Of a stretch of 64,000 bases of DNA, positions 44,433-54,950 are shown in pieces (within the stretch, counting starts at the first letter, position 1; every line of letters starts with the position of its first letter). Origin of the DNA: Clytia hemisphaerica (Eukaryota > Cnidaria > Hydrozoa > Leptothecata > Clytiidae). The DNA lies in contig CACVBU010000545.1 in the NCBI GenBank assembly GCA_902728285.1, positions 124,001-188,000 of the forward strand, given 5' to 3'. The position numbers and the translations under genes are program-made. The notes under the pieces are model-generated. The model did no database searches. It had not been told where the DNA came from and was given only the letters and a program-made list of their open reading frames with translations.

Positions 44433-47207
44433 TTAAAAATGAAATATTTTTCTCAACATTACAATACAAAAATCGATATGTTCATCCACGTCAAGCAAAT
44501 CCCAATCAAGCTCAACACATATTTGTTCATGATCGTCAATTTCATCACCTAACTCATCAATCATGCGATAAACAACCAGCGCTTTATAAAACCGACAAGT
44601 TTTTTGCCAATGGTCAGCCAGGATAAATGCCTCCCGAAAAATATTACTCGTGTATCTCTTTTCTTCAATCTCTGCGTACGAAAAATTCATTGCAACTTGT
44701 TCAGCCATTGAAACTTCATCATGTTTTACATGCAGACAGTAGAGGAGTATCAGACCGCGGATTTTGAAGCAAATAGTCGGGTCATGTGCACGCATCCTTA
44801 TTATCACAGAATAGAGAGAATCCACCGGTAGATTATTGGGTAACATCAGTATTTTGCAGAACGCGTCAACAGCAATCGCGGTACAAGGAATTGGTGAGCT
44901 TGCGAGCCACCTTTTGAAGTATTTGTTACTTTCATCAAACAAACCAACATCGAAACATGCTCGCCCAGCATCGCATATTGATTCATTACACAAAGGCTCT
45001 GATTCTTCTATCACTTTCATCCCTTTTTGAATTTCTCCATTTAAGATCATACAACAGCCGATTTGGACTTTAGCACTCGATTCTTCATGTTTATAATCTG
45101 ATATCGTGTAAAGTAAATCCAAAGCTTTATCAAACTCTTGTGTTTCTTTATAACAGATGCTTCGAAAAAAGTTCATCTCTAAATTAGGAGCAGCAAATAG
45201 TATTTGTAAGAAGCTGGGCACCTGTTCAAAATGGCCATTTAGAAAACAAACAACAAATTTTCTTAATATATTTTCACTGTTGTCAGTGTTTAGCACTGCT
45301 TTCGCATTTGTTATGCATTCTAACAAATTCCTTTTCACTGGGCTTTCTTCAAGATTTTCATTCACTCGTTGCTCAAAGTTTTCCCAATATGCCAGTTCTT
45401 GACCAGCATAACAATAATCCAGGTAGTAAGATACTGGGTTTTTAAAGTCGTTTTTTGTTGAGTCATAAATTCGCCTTGCGATGTCTTTGAGAAAACATTC
45501 CGAAGGCGAAAATATTAGAACCGCTGGATAGTTTGATAATTGACTGACAATGATATCTTTGTAACAATCTTGCTCCCAAAGGTGCTGGAGGTGGTTTAGC
45601 CATAATTTGTATTCTGAGGTTCTATCAACAGACACCCACTTCTCGGATGAAAACATCTCAATAAACTGCTCTAGTGTTTTTTGTAATGCTCTGTTTTTAG
45701 TGATGTAGATCTTAACTGCCTCCTGATAGAGGGAATGGACGGTTAGATAGTTGACTTTTTTGTTGGTGAATTCAGTCATTTGTTGCTTAGCTTGGATGAT
45801 TGAATAATTAAACAAGATACGTTTGGCTTTATTGTATTCCGTTTTTGTCTCATAACACCTTTTAAGAAACTCCTCCAACATAAAAGTTCCATCGAGAATT
45901 GCAAACAAAGACAAAAGTTTCATCACCTCCGGACTCTCTCGTTCAATCCTTTCAATTGTTATGAAGAACGAAACAAAGACTGACGTTCTAATTCCATAAC
46001 CAAGTGCTACTTTTTCAGACAACATATCAACCTTATGTTTTCTTAGCTCATCGAGGTATTCATTAATCGGTAATTGAGTTTGGGTTATCGAGGCTACTGC
46101 ATGCTGAAGTCCTAATGGATGGAACTCCAACTCTTTCGATAATTCAGACAATTCTTTTGGATCAGCTGTTTTCAATTGGCTCTTAAGAAACTTGGTGGCG
46201 CTTTGTTCTGACCATTTATCAATAGTCACTATTTCATACCCAGCTCCCCAATGTTGTATTTGAGTGGTGATCAAGTTATGGTGACCTGGATCGAGATATT
46301 TGGTCAACTGCTCAACCGCGGTACAATTATCGTAGATATAAAGGACCATTTCGTTTTGGAAGTATGTTTTCAGTAAAGCTGTAATGACTTGGATATTCGT
46401 CTTCTCGTCCAATTTTAAAATAGTGGCAACATTTTTGAAATCATTTTCGATGTTATCTACATTGATTTTGATCACGTGGTCGTAATCAGTTTGATGGGTG
46501 ACGTAATAATGGTTTGCAGTTTCGCTTTTCCCAACACCTGGAATCCCTGTGATAACGACATTGCAGGCTTTCTTGAGTTTAAAAATATCATTGATCTCCT
46601 TTAATTCGTCGTCTCGTCCGGTGAAATTCACGTTCGGTTGAGGTGGATTATATTCAAAAGAGGGTAGTAAGTCGTTCAGGTCGTTCTGCGAGCATCCAAG
46701 AGCTAATAGAGGCTTTTTTACATACTGAAACGATCTTCGATACTCTACTGTTGAGATTGATAGCTGACCATGCTGCATTCGATTTCTTTCGAGTTTCAAA
46801 CGAAGAGCATTTGCAATGTCATCAACATCGTTGACATCTGGTTCTTCATACCAACCATTGGAGGGTGTCTTGTGACCACATAATGTTCGTATCAAAAGAA
46901 AAAGCAAAGTGATATCAAATTGTGTTGAATCTGTTTGTTGTGATGCTGTATAAACAAGATCATATTGATCGTCATTCAATTTTAATTTATCCAACTTTCT
47001 CTTGTGTTTTGTCTGTGACAATTCTTGATACAACATCACAGGATTTGTTGGAAACTTTTTGTGAAATAAATCAAGTAAGCATTTGGTAGATTTCTCACGT
47101 AAGAGTTGTTGTTTGAATCCATTTTTCTGCTGTTGCGTAGGGTAGTTTTTCTGCTGATGAAAAATATTCATTGTTGCTGCCACGTATGTACTCTCTCTAT
47201 CAAACAT
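44433..47207 (-). CDS. Intronless HEPN / NB-ARC / helical-repeat protein (NLR-like)
   Basis: One ORF of 924 residues. The first Met has T at -3; Met13 (codon at 47169-47171) has A at -3 and may be the real start. Residues about 65-180 resemble the DZIP3-type HEPN domain common in invertebrate immune-like proteins, with RNRMQH (141-146) fitting the RNxxxH RNase motif. Then comes an NB-ARC ATPase: Walker A GIPGVGKS (221-228), kinase-2-like LYIYDNC (289-295), LITTQ (312-316), HPLGLQ (363-368), a winged-helix-like stretch (about 429-453) and VHSLYQEAV (490-498), like the H-x-L-x-Q motif of NB-ARC/TPR proteins. The remainder is helical with TPR-like repeats near 690-780. No signal peptide or membrane segment, so cytoplasmic. 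NB-ARC proteins of this plan act as oligomerising sensors, and HEPN domains often cleave RNA. An antiviral or stress role is inference. Confidence 0.88.
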   Translation of the reverse strand: MFDRESTYVAATMNIFHQQKNYPTQQQKNGFKQQLLREKSTKCLLDLFHKKFPTNPVMLYQELSQTKHKRKLDKLKLNDDQYDLVYTASQQTDSTQFDITLLFLLIRTLCGHKTPSNGWYEEPDVNDVDDIANALRLKLERNRMQHGQLSISTVEYRRSFQYVKKPLLALGCSQNDLNDLLPSFEYNPPQPNVNFTGRDDELKEINDIFKLKKACNVVITGIPGVGKSETANHYYVTHQTDYDHVIKINVDNIENDFKNVATILKLDEKTNIQVITALLKTYFQNEMVLYIYDNCTAVEQLTKYLDPGHHNLITTQIQHWGAGYEIVTIDKWSEQSATKFLKSQLKTADPKELSELSKELEFHPLGLQHAVASITQTQLPINEYLDELRKHKVDMLSEKVALGYGIRTSVFVSFFITIERIERESPEVMKLLSLFAILDGTFMLEEFLKRCYETKTEYNKAKRILFNYSIIQAKQQMTEFTNKKVNYLTVHSLYQEAVKIYITKNRALQKTLEQFIEMFSSEKWVSVDRTSEYKLWLNHLQHLWEQDCYKDIIVSQLSNYPAVLIFSPSECFLKDIARRIYDSTKNDFKNPVSYYLDYCYAGQELAYWENFEQRVNENLEESPVKRNLLECITNAKAVLNTDNSENILRKFVVCFLNGHFEQVPSFLQILFAAPNLEMNFFRSICYKETQEFDKALDLLYTISDYKHEESSAKVQIGCCMILNGEIQKGMKVIEESEPLCNESICDAGRACFDVGLFDESNKYFKRWLASSPIPCTAIAVDAFCKILMLPNNLPVDSLYSVIIRMRAHDPTICFKIRGLILLYCLHVKHDEVSMAEQVAMNFSYAEIEEKRYTSNIFREAFILADHWQKTCRFYKALVVYRMIDELGDEIDDHEQICVELDWDLLDVDEHIDFCIVMLRKIFHF

Positions 47208-47404
47208 ACAACACCCTCAGACTCTGTTTTTAATAGATTACAAAAATCACGAGATTCAAATCACGAGACTCAACTTTCTCAACTGAACAATCAAGACAAC
47301 AAAAAACACACATAGATATGTCAACAAAGTGTTTGATTACAAAACGTCTGTTAAATTTTTTTGAAAGGAATTCTATGAAATTTGTAGATATAGTTCCTAC
47401 CTTA
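47208..47404. other. Upstream region of the HEPN/NB-ARC gene
   Basis: Short AT-rich spacer between the minus-strand start and the palindromic element. It contains a small repeat of AAATCACGAGA. No clear TATA box seen on the minus strand. Confidence 0.3.
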
Positions 47405-47715
47405 TTGGAACTAATTTTCGCGGGTTTTAATTTTAGCGTTTTTCGCGGTTTTTCGTCAAAATCGCGAAAATTTGATCCCGCGAAAAATTTTGAGAGCTGA
47501 AAACCGCGAAAATTAATTCCCGCGAAATACAATTTTTTCCAATTTTATCGAAAAATTTGAAAAATCCCTAGGAAAATGAAAGAAATTTGTCCAAAAAAGG
47601 GCAAAACCGCAAAAAATTCCAGAATGGAAAAAACCGCGAAAATCAAAACCCGCGAAATGCAATTTGGATATTTTTTTCGACCGCGAAAATTAGTTCCCGC
47701 GAAAATTAGTTCCAA
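47405..47715. mobile_element. CGCGAAAATTA palindromic MITE
   Basis: Left end TTGGAACTAATTTTCGCGGG and right end CCCGCGAAAATTAGTTCCAA are inverses. The inside is a series of TTTTCGCG / CGCGAAAA blocks separated by Phe/Lys-rich filler. Related in design to 54252-54629. Confidence 0.8.
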
Positions 47716-47809
47716 TTGCATTTCCTTTCCTGTTGACGTCATCAGCTGCCCAATAAGGTTACCATTTTCAAACTAGGCTCAAAAAGACTTTAATGAGGTC
47801 TCCCAAACG

Positions 47810-48005
47810 GTTTTCGTAATGACGTGATAGGGACTTTTTTGCAGCGTGATTACATGACTGGGAAATTTTTTCTTCGTGATGAGAGATTCAAAACGTGATC
47901 GTGATGTGAAAGACTTTTGAGCCGTGATACGTGACTTGGACTTTTTTCAAAGGGATGCGTGATTGTCTATTTTTTTGCTGATTTGCGTGATCGTGATCGA
48001 AGACA
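47810..48005. repeat. Degenerate CGTGAT-rich repeat
   Basis: About a dozen CGTGAT/CGTGATG motifs at irregular spacing. A smaller cluster occurs in the flanking direct repeat (43386-43430 and 51058-51105). Confidence 0.5.
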
Positions 48006-48054
48006 AAAAATACCGCTGGGGGCCTCTTTAATAACATTTTAATAACATCCTTAG

Positions 48055-49383
48055 GCTTAAATGGACCAGCTAATGGACCAGCAACAAGGATTTCGTCCGG
48101 GGAGACATCGATGGGGGAGAGGAACATCTGATGGTATAACCAAATGAATCCAACAAATAACTGACTCCATTAGAAAACCGGTATACGTCTTATTTGTCGA
48201 TCTCAGCTCATCCTTCGACCACGTTATCAGAGAATGGTTGTTTAAATCAATATCCCAACGAATCAAACCCAATCGATCAACTAAACTTTTTGATATTCTT
48301 CAAGCTGTTTACTCCTACACTACAACAGCCTTGTCTGAAACTTCCGATGACTCATTTGAAATCTTAACTGGTGTACGTCAAGGTGGTCCTGAATCCCCGC
48401 TTTTGTATAATTTATAAATGGACTACGTTATGAGAGTTTATGAAAATGAATGTCAAACTCAACAAATAAATTTTCTAAAACTGAAATATCGTATACGTTC
48501 AACTGCAACCACCCGAGAAGAGAGAGCAAAAGGATACGAAGGAGATCATGACGCAGACTGGTCGGGTTATGCGGACGATTTAGAACTCTTTTTCGAAAGT
48601 GTAGTCGATCTTCAAAAGGGCCTTGTTCTTTTACATGAGATATTCTCAAAATACGGACTGAGTATTAACATCAAGAAAACAATAAGTATGCTTCAACTTT
48701 GAATACATCAAAGAACATTACCAGTCGACATACCCTGAATCTATTGCTGAACTACAGAATCGAAATGGCGATCGAAAATGTTAGAACATTTCGATACCTC
48801 GGAGACGTGATAAAATATGACGAACCATCGACGGGCAACGCAAAAATAAGCCTTCGTATATCACTAGCTGGAAGCTAAATTTTACGAACTGATTACTAAA
48901 TTAACGAATTATAAAATTCATTTGAAAACAAGAGTACTGATTTTCAATTCAATGGTTCGCACAAAACTGACTTATTCTTGTCAGACCTGGAATGTGAGTA
49001 CTGCAGGAATGAATAGAATAAATTCTGTATATGTTGGTATGCTTAGGAAACTTGTACGAAATGGCTCCAAGACTGAGGAATATCGGTTTGTTATGACAAA
49101 CCAAGATATTCTACGAATTTGTCGAACCGATGATATCGCAACTTTCGTATCAAAACAACAATCAAGTTATCTCGGACACTTGGCACGACAACCAAACCAA
49201 TGTTTAACAAAAAGACTCTTGTTCAGCGTAAACAAACGGACGAAAATTGGTCAACCAACTGAGACACTAGAAGACAAAGTGATGAAATCTTCTGGGTTGA
49301 CAAAAGACAATTTCTACAAAGAAGTACTAAAACGAATAGGAACATGGTTCATCCCAGACGAACCGCCAACAGTTGCCAAATAA
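48055..49383 (+). pseudogene. Non-LTR retrotransposon RT and C-terminal region, decayed
   Basis: Reads FRPGRHRWGRGTSDG, VYVLFVDLSSSFDHV, GVRQGGPESPLLYN and GYADDLELFFESV, the successive motifs of a non-LTR reverse transcriptase including the YADD catalytic box. Then come MVRTKLTYSCQTWNVS and SYLGHLARQPNQC from the C-terminal region. In-frame stops (e.g. TGA after GIT at about 48142 and TAA just before 48418) and frameshifts near 48700 show it is inactive. No EN domain upstream of it. Confidence 0.85.
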
Positions 49384-49869
49384 ATGATTTGGCTAAACCA
49401 GCAAGTACAAGTAATTAAAGCCAAAAACTTTCGAAAAGCAAAATTTTTGACGTTCTTATAGAACAATGTGTAACTCGATATTGATGATAATCGCATGATA
49501 GGTTATTTTTTCTCATTTGGTGCACCTTCAAATATTGAATTAAACCTTAATTGCATTCTGTAGAGAGCAATAATTAATTATTCCTTAATCACACTCTTCA
49601 ATGAGGCGCCAAAGTTAACAAAATAGAGTGTCTCGAATTTTCCTCGTTCTTTCGGACTCTGTGAATCAAAAACAAAAAGAATCACTCGTGCAATTATCTC
49701 CCGTTTACGACAAAACTCGTCCATTATGCCGAGAATAAACAGCGAAAAAGCCTTTAAACCGATCCGACCCTGTTGCAAATGTAACCAATGACGAGACTAT
49801 CCTCAACCATAATTGGCGGAGAAACTCTGATGCTCGCAATCGTAAAATGGCCTTTCAAAACCTTCCAAG
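49384..49869. other. Spacer between the RT and EN retroelement pieces
   Basis: No gene. Probably the 3' end of one retroelement copy and the 5' leader of another. Small ORFs on the minus strand have no recognisable features. Confidence 0.4.
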
Positions 49870-50609
49870 ATGTTCAAAGTCGCATCATTAAATTGTAGAA
49901 CACAACAAACCGACTCGTCTATAGTCGAACTCAATAAGCTCCTTCATTCACAAACCATTGATATTACTTGTATTCAAGAACACAGATTTGTTCATAAACC
50001 TACAAACCCTGACATCGTTGCTCATAATCTTGGCTCATCTACACTGTTCACTGCTTCTGCCAAACGTAACGATCAAGGTGCTAAACTTCTTTTATCAGTA
50101 AAGAAAATCAACGAACGTATTGTTATAGCAACCTTCCAAGGAAATCTCAAAATGTCATCATTTCATGCTATTCCCTACATAATTCACTACCCGAAGAAAT
50201 GGTTTCTGATTTTTACGATGATTTATGTCACATCGTTGATACGATCCCTCCCCACCATATGCTGATCATTGGTGGAGATATGAACGCAAAAACTAACAAC
50301 AGATTTTCATTGCACACTATAACCGACAGAAATGGTGTTTTCCTACAAGATTTTACTAATCAATTCAATCTAATCATTGGAAATACGTCCTTTCAGAAAC
50401 CTACGGCGAAACTTTGGACATACAGATCTCCAACAGACTCACTGTCCCAAATTGACTACATCATCTATCGAAAAAGATGGAGAAACAGTGTCCTTGATTG
50501 TCAAGCATTTTCGTCTTCTTATCCTGTTGGCAGTGATCACAGAATTGTATCGGCAAAAATAAATAGTTCAATTAAAACCCAGTTTGATAACCTTCCAAGT
50601 TTAGTTTAA
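49870..50609 (+). pseudogene. Non-LTR retrotransposon endonuclease (APE-type) fragment
   Basis: Two overlapping frames encode an endonuclease/exonuclease/phosphatase-fold domain: KVASLNCRTQQTDSS, ITCIQEHRF, then after a frameshift near 50190 LIIGGDMNAKTNNRFS, WTYRSPTDSLSQIDYII and GSDHRIVSA. These contain the catalytic Glu, Asp/Asn and SDH motifs. It stops abruptly where the direct repeat starts (about 50600), so the RT part expected to follow is missing. Confidence 0.85.
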
Positions 50610-51253
50610 ATCCGGCGTTTGTGCAAAAACAACGCGCGGGCGTTCTGGATGGGAATTGAGTGGTTTCATTTCTCATCCAGGAGTCTCGCCCCTTACATTT
50701 CTGAACAACGGCGGCATTTATAGACTGTATAATATAGTTCAATTTCATGTCTTAATTTTAAATGAGTCGGTGTTGTCCAAACGGGCTGTGCAAAATAAGT
50801 CAAAAATGGAAAACGGGTGCGGCGAGTCAAAATTATAAAAGTTCAGTCAGACTTGCAATTCAGCGAGACATCATCATTCAAAACTTCAAAACACAACCTT
50901 ACAGTGCATCCAGCTAAACGAGACCCTTATTGTGCACTCTATGATGTATGAAAAGTTAACCCTTACTTACATCCCTGTACAGTGCATTTCGAAGGGTCTT
51001 ATCGGAAAAGCTAACCTTAGGCAGCACATGCCTAAATTTGCCCAAATTTTAGCGATTTTCGTGATGCGTGATGGAGAAAATTTTTATGCGTGATGGCTTG
51101 ATTAGGGGTGCCGCTGGGGGGGCCTCATTAAGATTGACATGTGAGTTTTCAGATTTGACTTTTGAAGGCCGGCCTTATAATGGTTGAAATCAGTGGTATT
51201 CCGTATAGAATAACACGATGGAAGTGTTGTTTTTCTATAAGGAGCACGAATCC
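50600..51253. repeat. Right copy of the direct repeat flanking the HEPN/NB-ARC block
   Basis: Aligns with 42738-43584 in the same orientation, about 7.7 kb apart. It lacks the about 200-bp segment 42828-43027; the junction lies at about 50690. Small indels separate the copies, so they are related but not freshly duplicated. Confidence 0.85.
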
Positions 51254-51295
51254 ACGCCGGATAAGACGACACTCCTTGGGGCTCTCATCATGTTA

Positions 51296-51777
51296 GACTA
51301 GTAAACTAGTCGGTTATTACTTATAACCTTATAATAGAACTGTCAATCAAATAATGTAAACACTAATTAAATATTCAGCGCGCGTGAGAGAAAAGGAAAA
51401 TAACCGACTAGAAGCTACTTCCGACGCCTTTTTTTCTTCACCTAAAAACGTAAGGAGAGACATACAGATTTCTGTATGTCTGACCCGTGCGGGATTGCAT
51501 TTATTTTTCTTTCTGTTTATTGTGTCTTTGGAAATACTCATTTATTTATATGTTCCCATGTTTAATGTTACTATGAAGTAACATTTAGTCAAAAAAGTTG
51601 GATGGATTCTCAAAAACCTAAAAAAGGTTGTAAAATTAAACAACGTTTTTTGAGGGAAGAAGCTTCTAGTCGTTGAAATTCAGAAAAGACACGCAACCTC
51701 ACCTCTTCGATTCTTTTTTTTTTTGGAGCTTAAATTTTTTGTATAGGGGTCTGTTTTCAACGACTAGTTTACTAGTC
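51296..51777. mobile_element. GACTAGTAAACTAGTC TIR element
   Basis: Left end GACTAGTAAACTAGTCGG and right end CGACTAGTTTACTAGTC are inverted, each itself palindromic, with TA on both outer sides (51294-51295, 51778-51779). A second inner pair (CTAGAAGCTACTTCC near 51410 and GAAGCTTCTAG near 51660) supports a transposon. No transposase. Confidence 0.75.
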
Positions 51778-51784
51778 TATCATC

Positions 51785-54127
51785 ATGTGAAAAAAGGCAT
51801 TCGCCGCCCTGCTAGCGCCCCTTTAGTTTTGATGTAAAACTCAACCGCCCGAATGAAATAAATTTGGGCGATTGACTAAATGCCATACATGGAAATCACA
51901 AGGTAGAAAAATTGCTAAAAAAATAGCTGAGAAGGGATTTAAAACGAGGTATTACTTTCATTTATTATCTTTAAATTAGAATCTATTCTAAGAGAGGCTT
52001 TGACTTAATTGCTAGCACAAAAATGAGAAAATCAATATGGAAGTCCTGGAAGTGGTAAAAAGATGAAAGGGTGTAAAAGGTGTGTGATGCTTAAATGATA
52101 GAAGTTCATGATTAGCTGGCTGAGTGTTGTGCGTTTAGGGATATAGGGGACACCTACTAAATTTACTTGGAGTCGCTTTTAGTGTAGCTCTTAAAAGCTC
52201 TAAAAGAGCATCTAGTATAAACATGAAAACCAGAATACGAAGAATACAAAGAAGTGACTATCACATATAAAATAAACAAATAAAGTGAGACTGAGTGGAG
52301 CATTTAAAATAAAAATGGCAACATTGTTAACAATAAAAAGATGTTAGATGTGTTTGAAAGATGTGAAATTACATGGGCCAAAAGGTTTTTCAAAATTTTA
52401 AAGTCTTTCAACAACAATCCTACTGATGCCATGCTAATGGCAATATGAACTCCAGGGACTTCCTTGGGAATTTAAACCTTACTTTTATTTTGATTTGAGA
52501 CTTTCCCCAGACTGATGTCACGATCTGCGTGCATTCCTAAACGATCAGCAAATGGCATAGAAATCAACTTCGTTATCCCTATTTTATTGCACGCTTTCAT
52601 GTGAACTTGTTCCATCTGCGCATTTCACTTATCTCTGCTGGCGGGGGCAGGGCGGTTTGTTTTGTCTGGGATGAAAAAATTTGCTTTGTTCCCCAGGCAT
52701 TTTCCCTGTATTGTCGGAGGCATGGGCATGATCATTTTTCTCAAATTTTCATTGCTTGAAAATACGAAAAGTTTCAAAATAATATGTATAGGTATAGGAC
52801 AAAACATAACCCACGTCAGTTAGTCACACTAGCGTCCTGCCGAAATGCGTATGAAAGATTAATGCTGCAAAAGCCACGTGCGTTTGGTTTGGGAACGCAA
52901 AACGCGAACGCAAACTACCGATGTCAAACTTTTCAATATATCTCCAGAACTAACAGATTTTTTGAAATTCTGTAAAAAGGTCGAAGTTCCTGAATAGTTT
53001 TACTATGTTCTGTGAAAAAATCATAACTATCAGTGAAATACTCGTTCATCTATTTAAGATTAAAGACAAAAATTTGCAAATAAAAATAAACCTTGTGCCA
53101 GCTTGTGCTTGTGCACAATAAATGCTTTTTTAAACACTTTTTTCCACCGAAAAACAAATAACTTTTATAGATTTACCTTCCCCAAACATTGAAGAAGCCT
53201 CTACTAATTAAAGTAAATGAGATAATAAGATAAGATAAAACCTTAAAATCAACCAGAATTTACAACCTTTCATCCAAAGTAAAAGACGTGCTTTTCTCGC
53301 CGCCATCTTCTTTTAGAATGAGAATTATTTTCGTGTCAGTTCACATGGAAATTTTCTCATCAATCACATAGCGCGATTTCACTTTGGCTTTCTCTAGTCC
53401 AATAAGTAAGACTGCAGGATTTGAGTCATGTGACATCTCTATTGAAAAACCCGCGCAAAATAAAATAGAAATGCAGGGGGTCACACTGCTGGCTAAGGAA
53501 CTGAAAGCAAACAATTAAGGCCAATATTTTGGTTTTTCTGAAGGACAAAAGGTATAGGAAGCATTACTGAAGGAGGGATAAGGCTGGGACTATCTATTTA
53601 AAAGATATGGACAAAAAAGGCATTTTTTTGGGTGATAATTAAGATTTTACTTAGAAACTTTAATTCTCTTACCCCCGTCCCACCCCACTCGATATGAGCT
53701 AGGGAACCATGTTGGCCACCCCTACTGAAAATTTCAGATCAAAACAAACACAGAATTAATTCCTGTAACTCGATGAAAATTGGAAAAAGCTGGTTTTTAA
53801 CTGTTTCTGATCCTAAAGTGCTATTTTTTTGGTAAAAGCTATGCAATTTATGTTTGGATTTCTAGAAAGCTTACCCATTCATTGTCCATATATATTTTTT
53901 ATTTGAAAGTAATTGCTTCATGGAATAAAAAGATATAGTCAAATCTTGTAGGGTCATTTTTCAAAAAAATCTTGCCAAAATCGATTTTGGCATTTACGCA
54001 AACGCACGTGAAGGACAAAAGGTATAGGAAGCTTAAGCGCTATATCGTTTACTTGACTCGTAAGCAAAACTTCTGAAGGGATACATGAAAAAATTACCTG
54101 GCGCTTTTTAATTAAATTAACATTTTC
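51785..54127. other. Intergenic spacer
   Basis: No convincing gene. AAGGACAAAAGGTATAGGAA occurs at about 53541 and 54011. GTGCGTTTG near 52879 has an inverse near 54001, hinting at an old inverted-repeat element covering about 52.8-54.0 kb. Short ORFs lack features. Confidence 0.35.
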
Positions 54128-54950
54128 AAATACTATGAGAAATTGCCTAAAATTTGAGCCATAGATGAAAAAATTTGAGCCAAGCCAACCTTGAAAACTA
54201 ATTTGAAGATCAACTTCTCAAGAAAAAGATCTACAGGGGAGACGCAACCTACCTTAAGGGAAGAAATTTTCGCGAGAAGAAATTTTCGCGGAATTTAATT
54301 TCGCGAATCAGAGTTTCAAAATGGCAAATTTCGCGGAATTTAATTTCGCGAATGAGCCGATTTCAAAAGTTTCACGGAATTTAATTTCGCGGTTGAGGGA
54401 ATTATTTGTCTACAAAAAGCCCTATTTTGCCCTAAAAAGACCAATTTTAGGGGTGATTTTTTTAATTGTGAGAATATTCGGGTTTCGCGGAATTTAATTT
54501 CGCGGTTTAGCCATTTTGGTGTGTTTCGCGGAATTTAATTTCGCGAATTACACCCAAATTCGCGAAATTAAATTCCGCGAAAATTTCTTCCGCGAAAATT
54601 TCTTCTCGCGAAAATTTCTTCCCTTAAGGTACCTAGATCCACGCACCGCCGGATAGGCTATTTCCCAGAAATTTTGCCGGACCTCAAACACTGACCCATT
54701 TACATGTGCAGTTTTATTTTACTTTAGCGTATAAACAAGGCTTTAAAAATCAAAGCTCTGTCTCGGGAATTGAATGACAAAATTTGGTTGGTTGATATTC
54801 TGGCTGCTGCACGTTCGCAATCGGTCATTTTGTCTCATTTTAAGTTTTCAAGTTTTAATTAATTGTCTTGGGAACTTGAACTTGATTCAGTTAACTTTCA
54901 GCTTTGTTGTTGCAAATACATCCTGTAGCTCGATTTCCTAGTGCGACTAC
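54128..54950. mobile_element. Composite repeat, copy 2 (inverted relative to 5478-7040)
   Basis: Reverse-orientation copy of the outer parts of 5478-7040. It lacks the 5654-6718 insertion but carries its own insertion (54252-54629). Comparing the two copies defines both inserts. Confidence 0.7.
54252..54629. mobile_element. CGCG-rich palindromic MITE inserted in composite repeat copy 2
   Basis: Left end CCTTAAGGGAAGAAATTTTC and right end GAAAATTTCTTCCCTTAAGG are perfect inverses. TA lies on both sides (54250-54251, 54630-54631). The inside is alternating TTTCGCGGAATTTAATTTCG blocks. The 6.9-kb copy of the host repeat lacks it, which gives an empty site. Confidence 0.9.

Noticed and set aside
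42738-51253. LTR retrotransposon with the direct repeats as LTRs
   Set aside because: No TG...CA ends, primer-binding site, gag, protease or integrase between them. The RT fragments inside are of the non-LTR type, and one repeat copy has a 200-bp difference.
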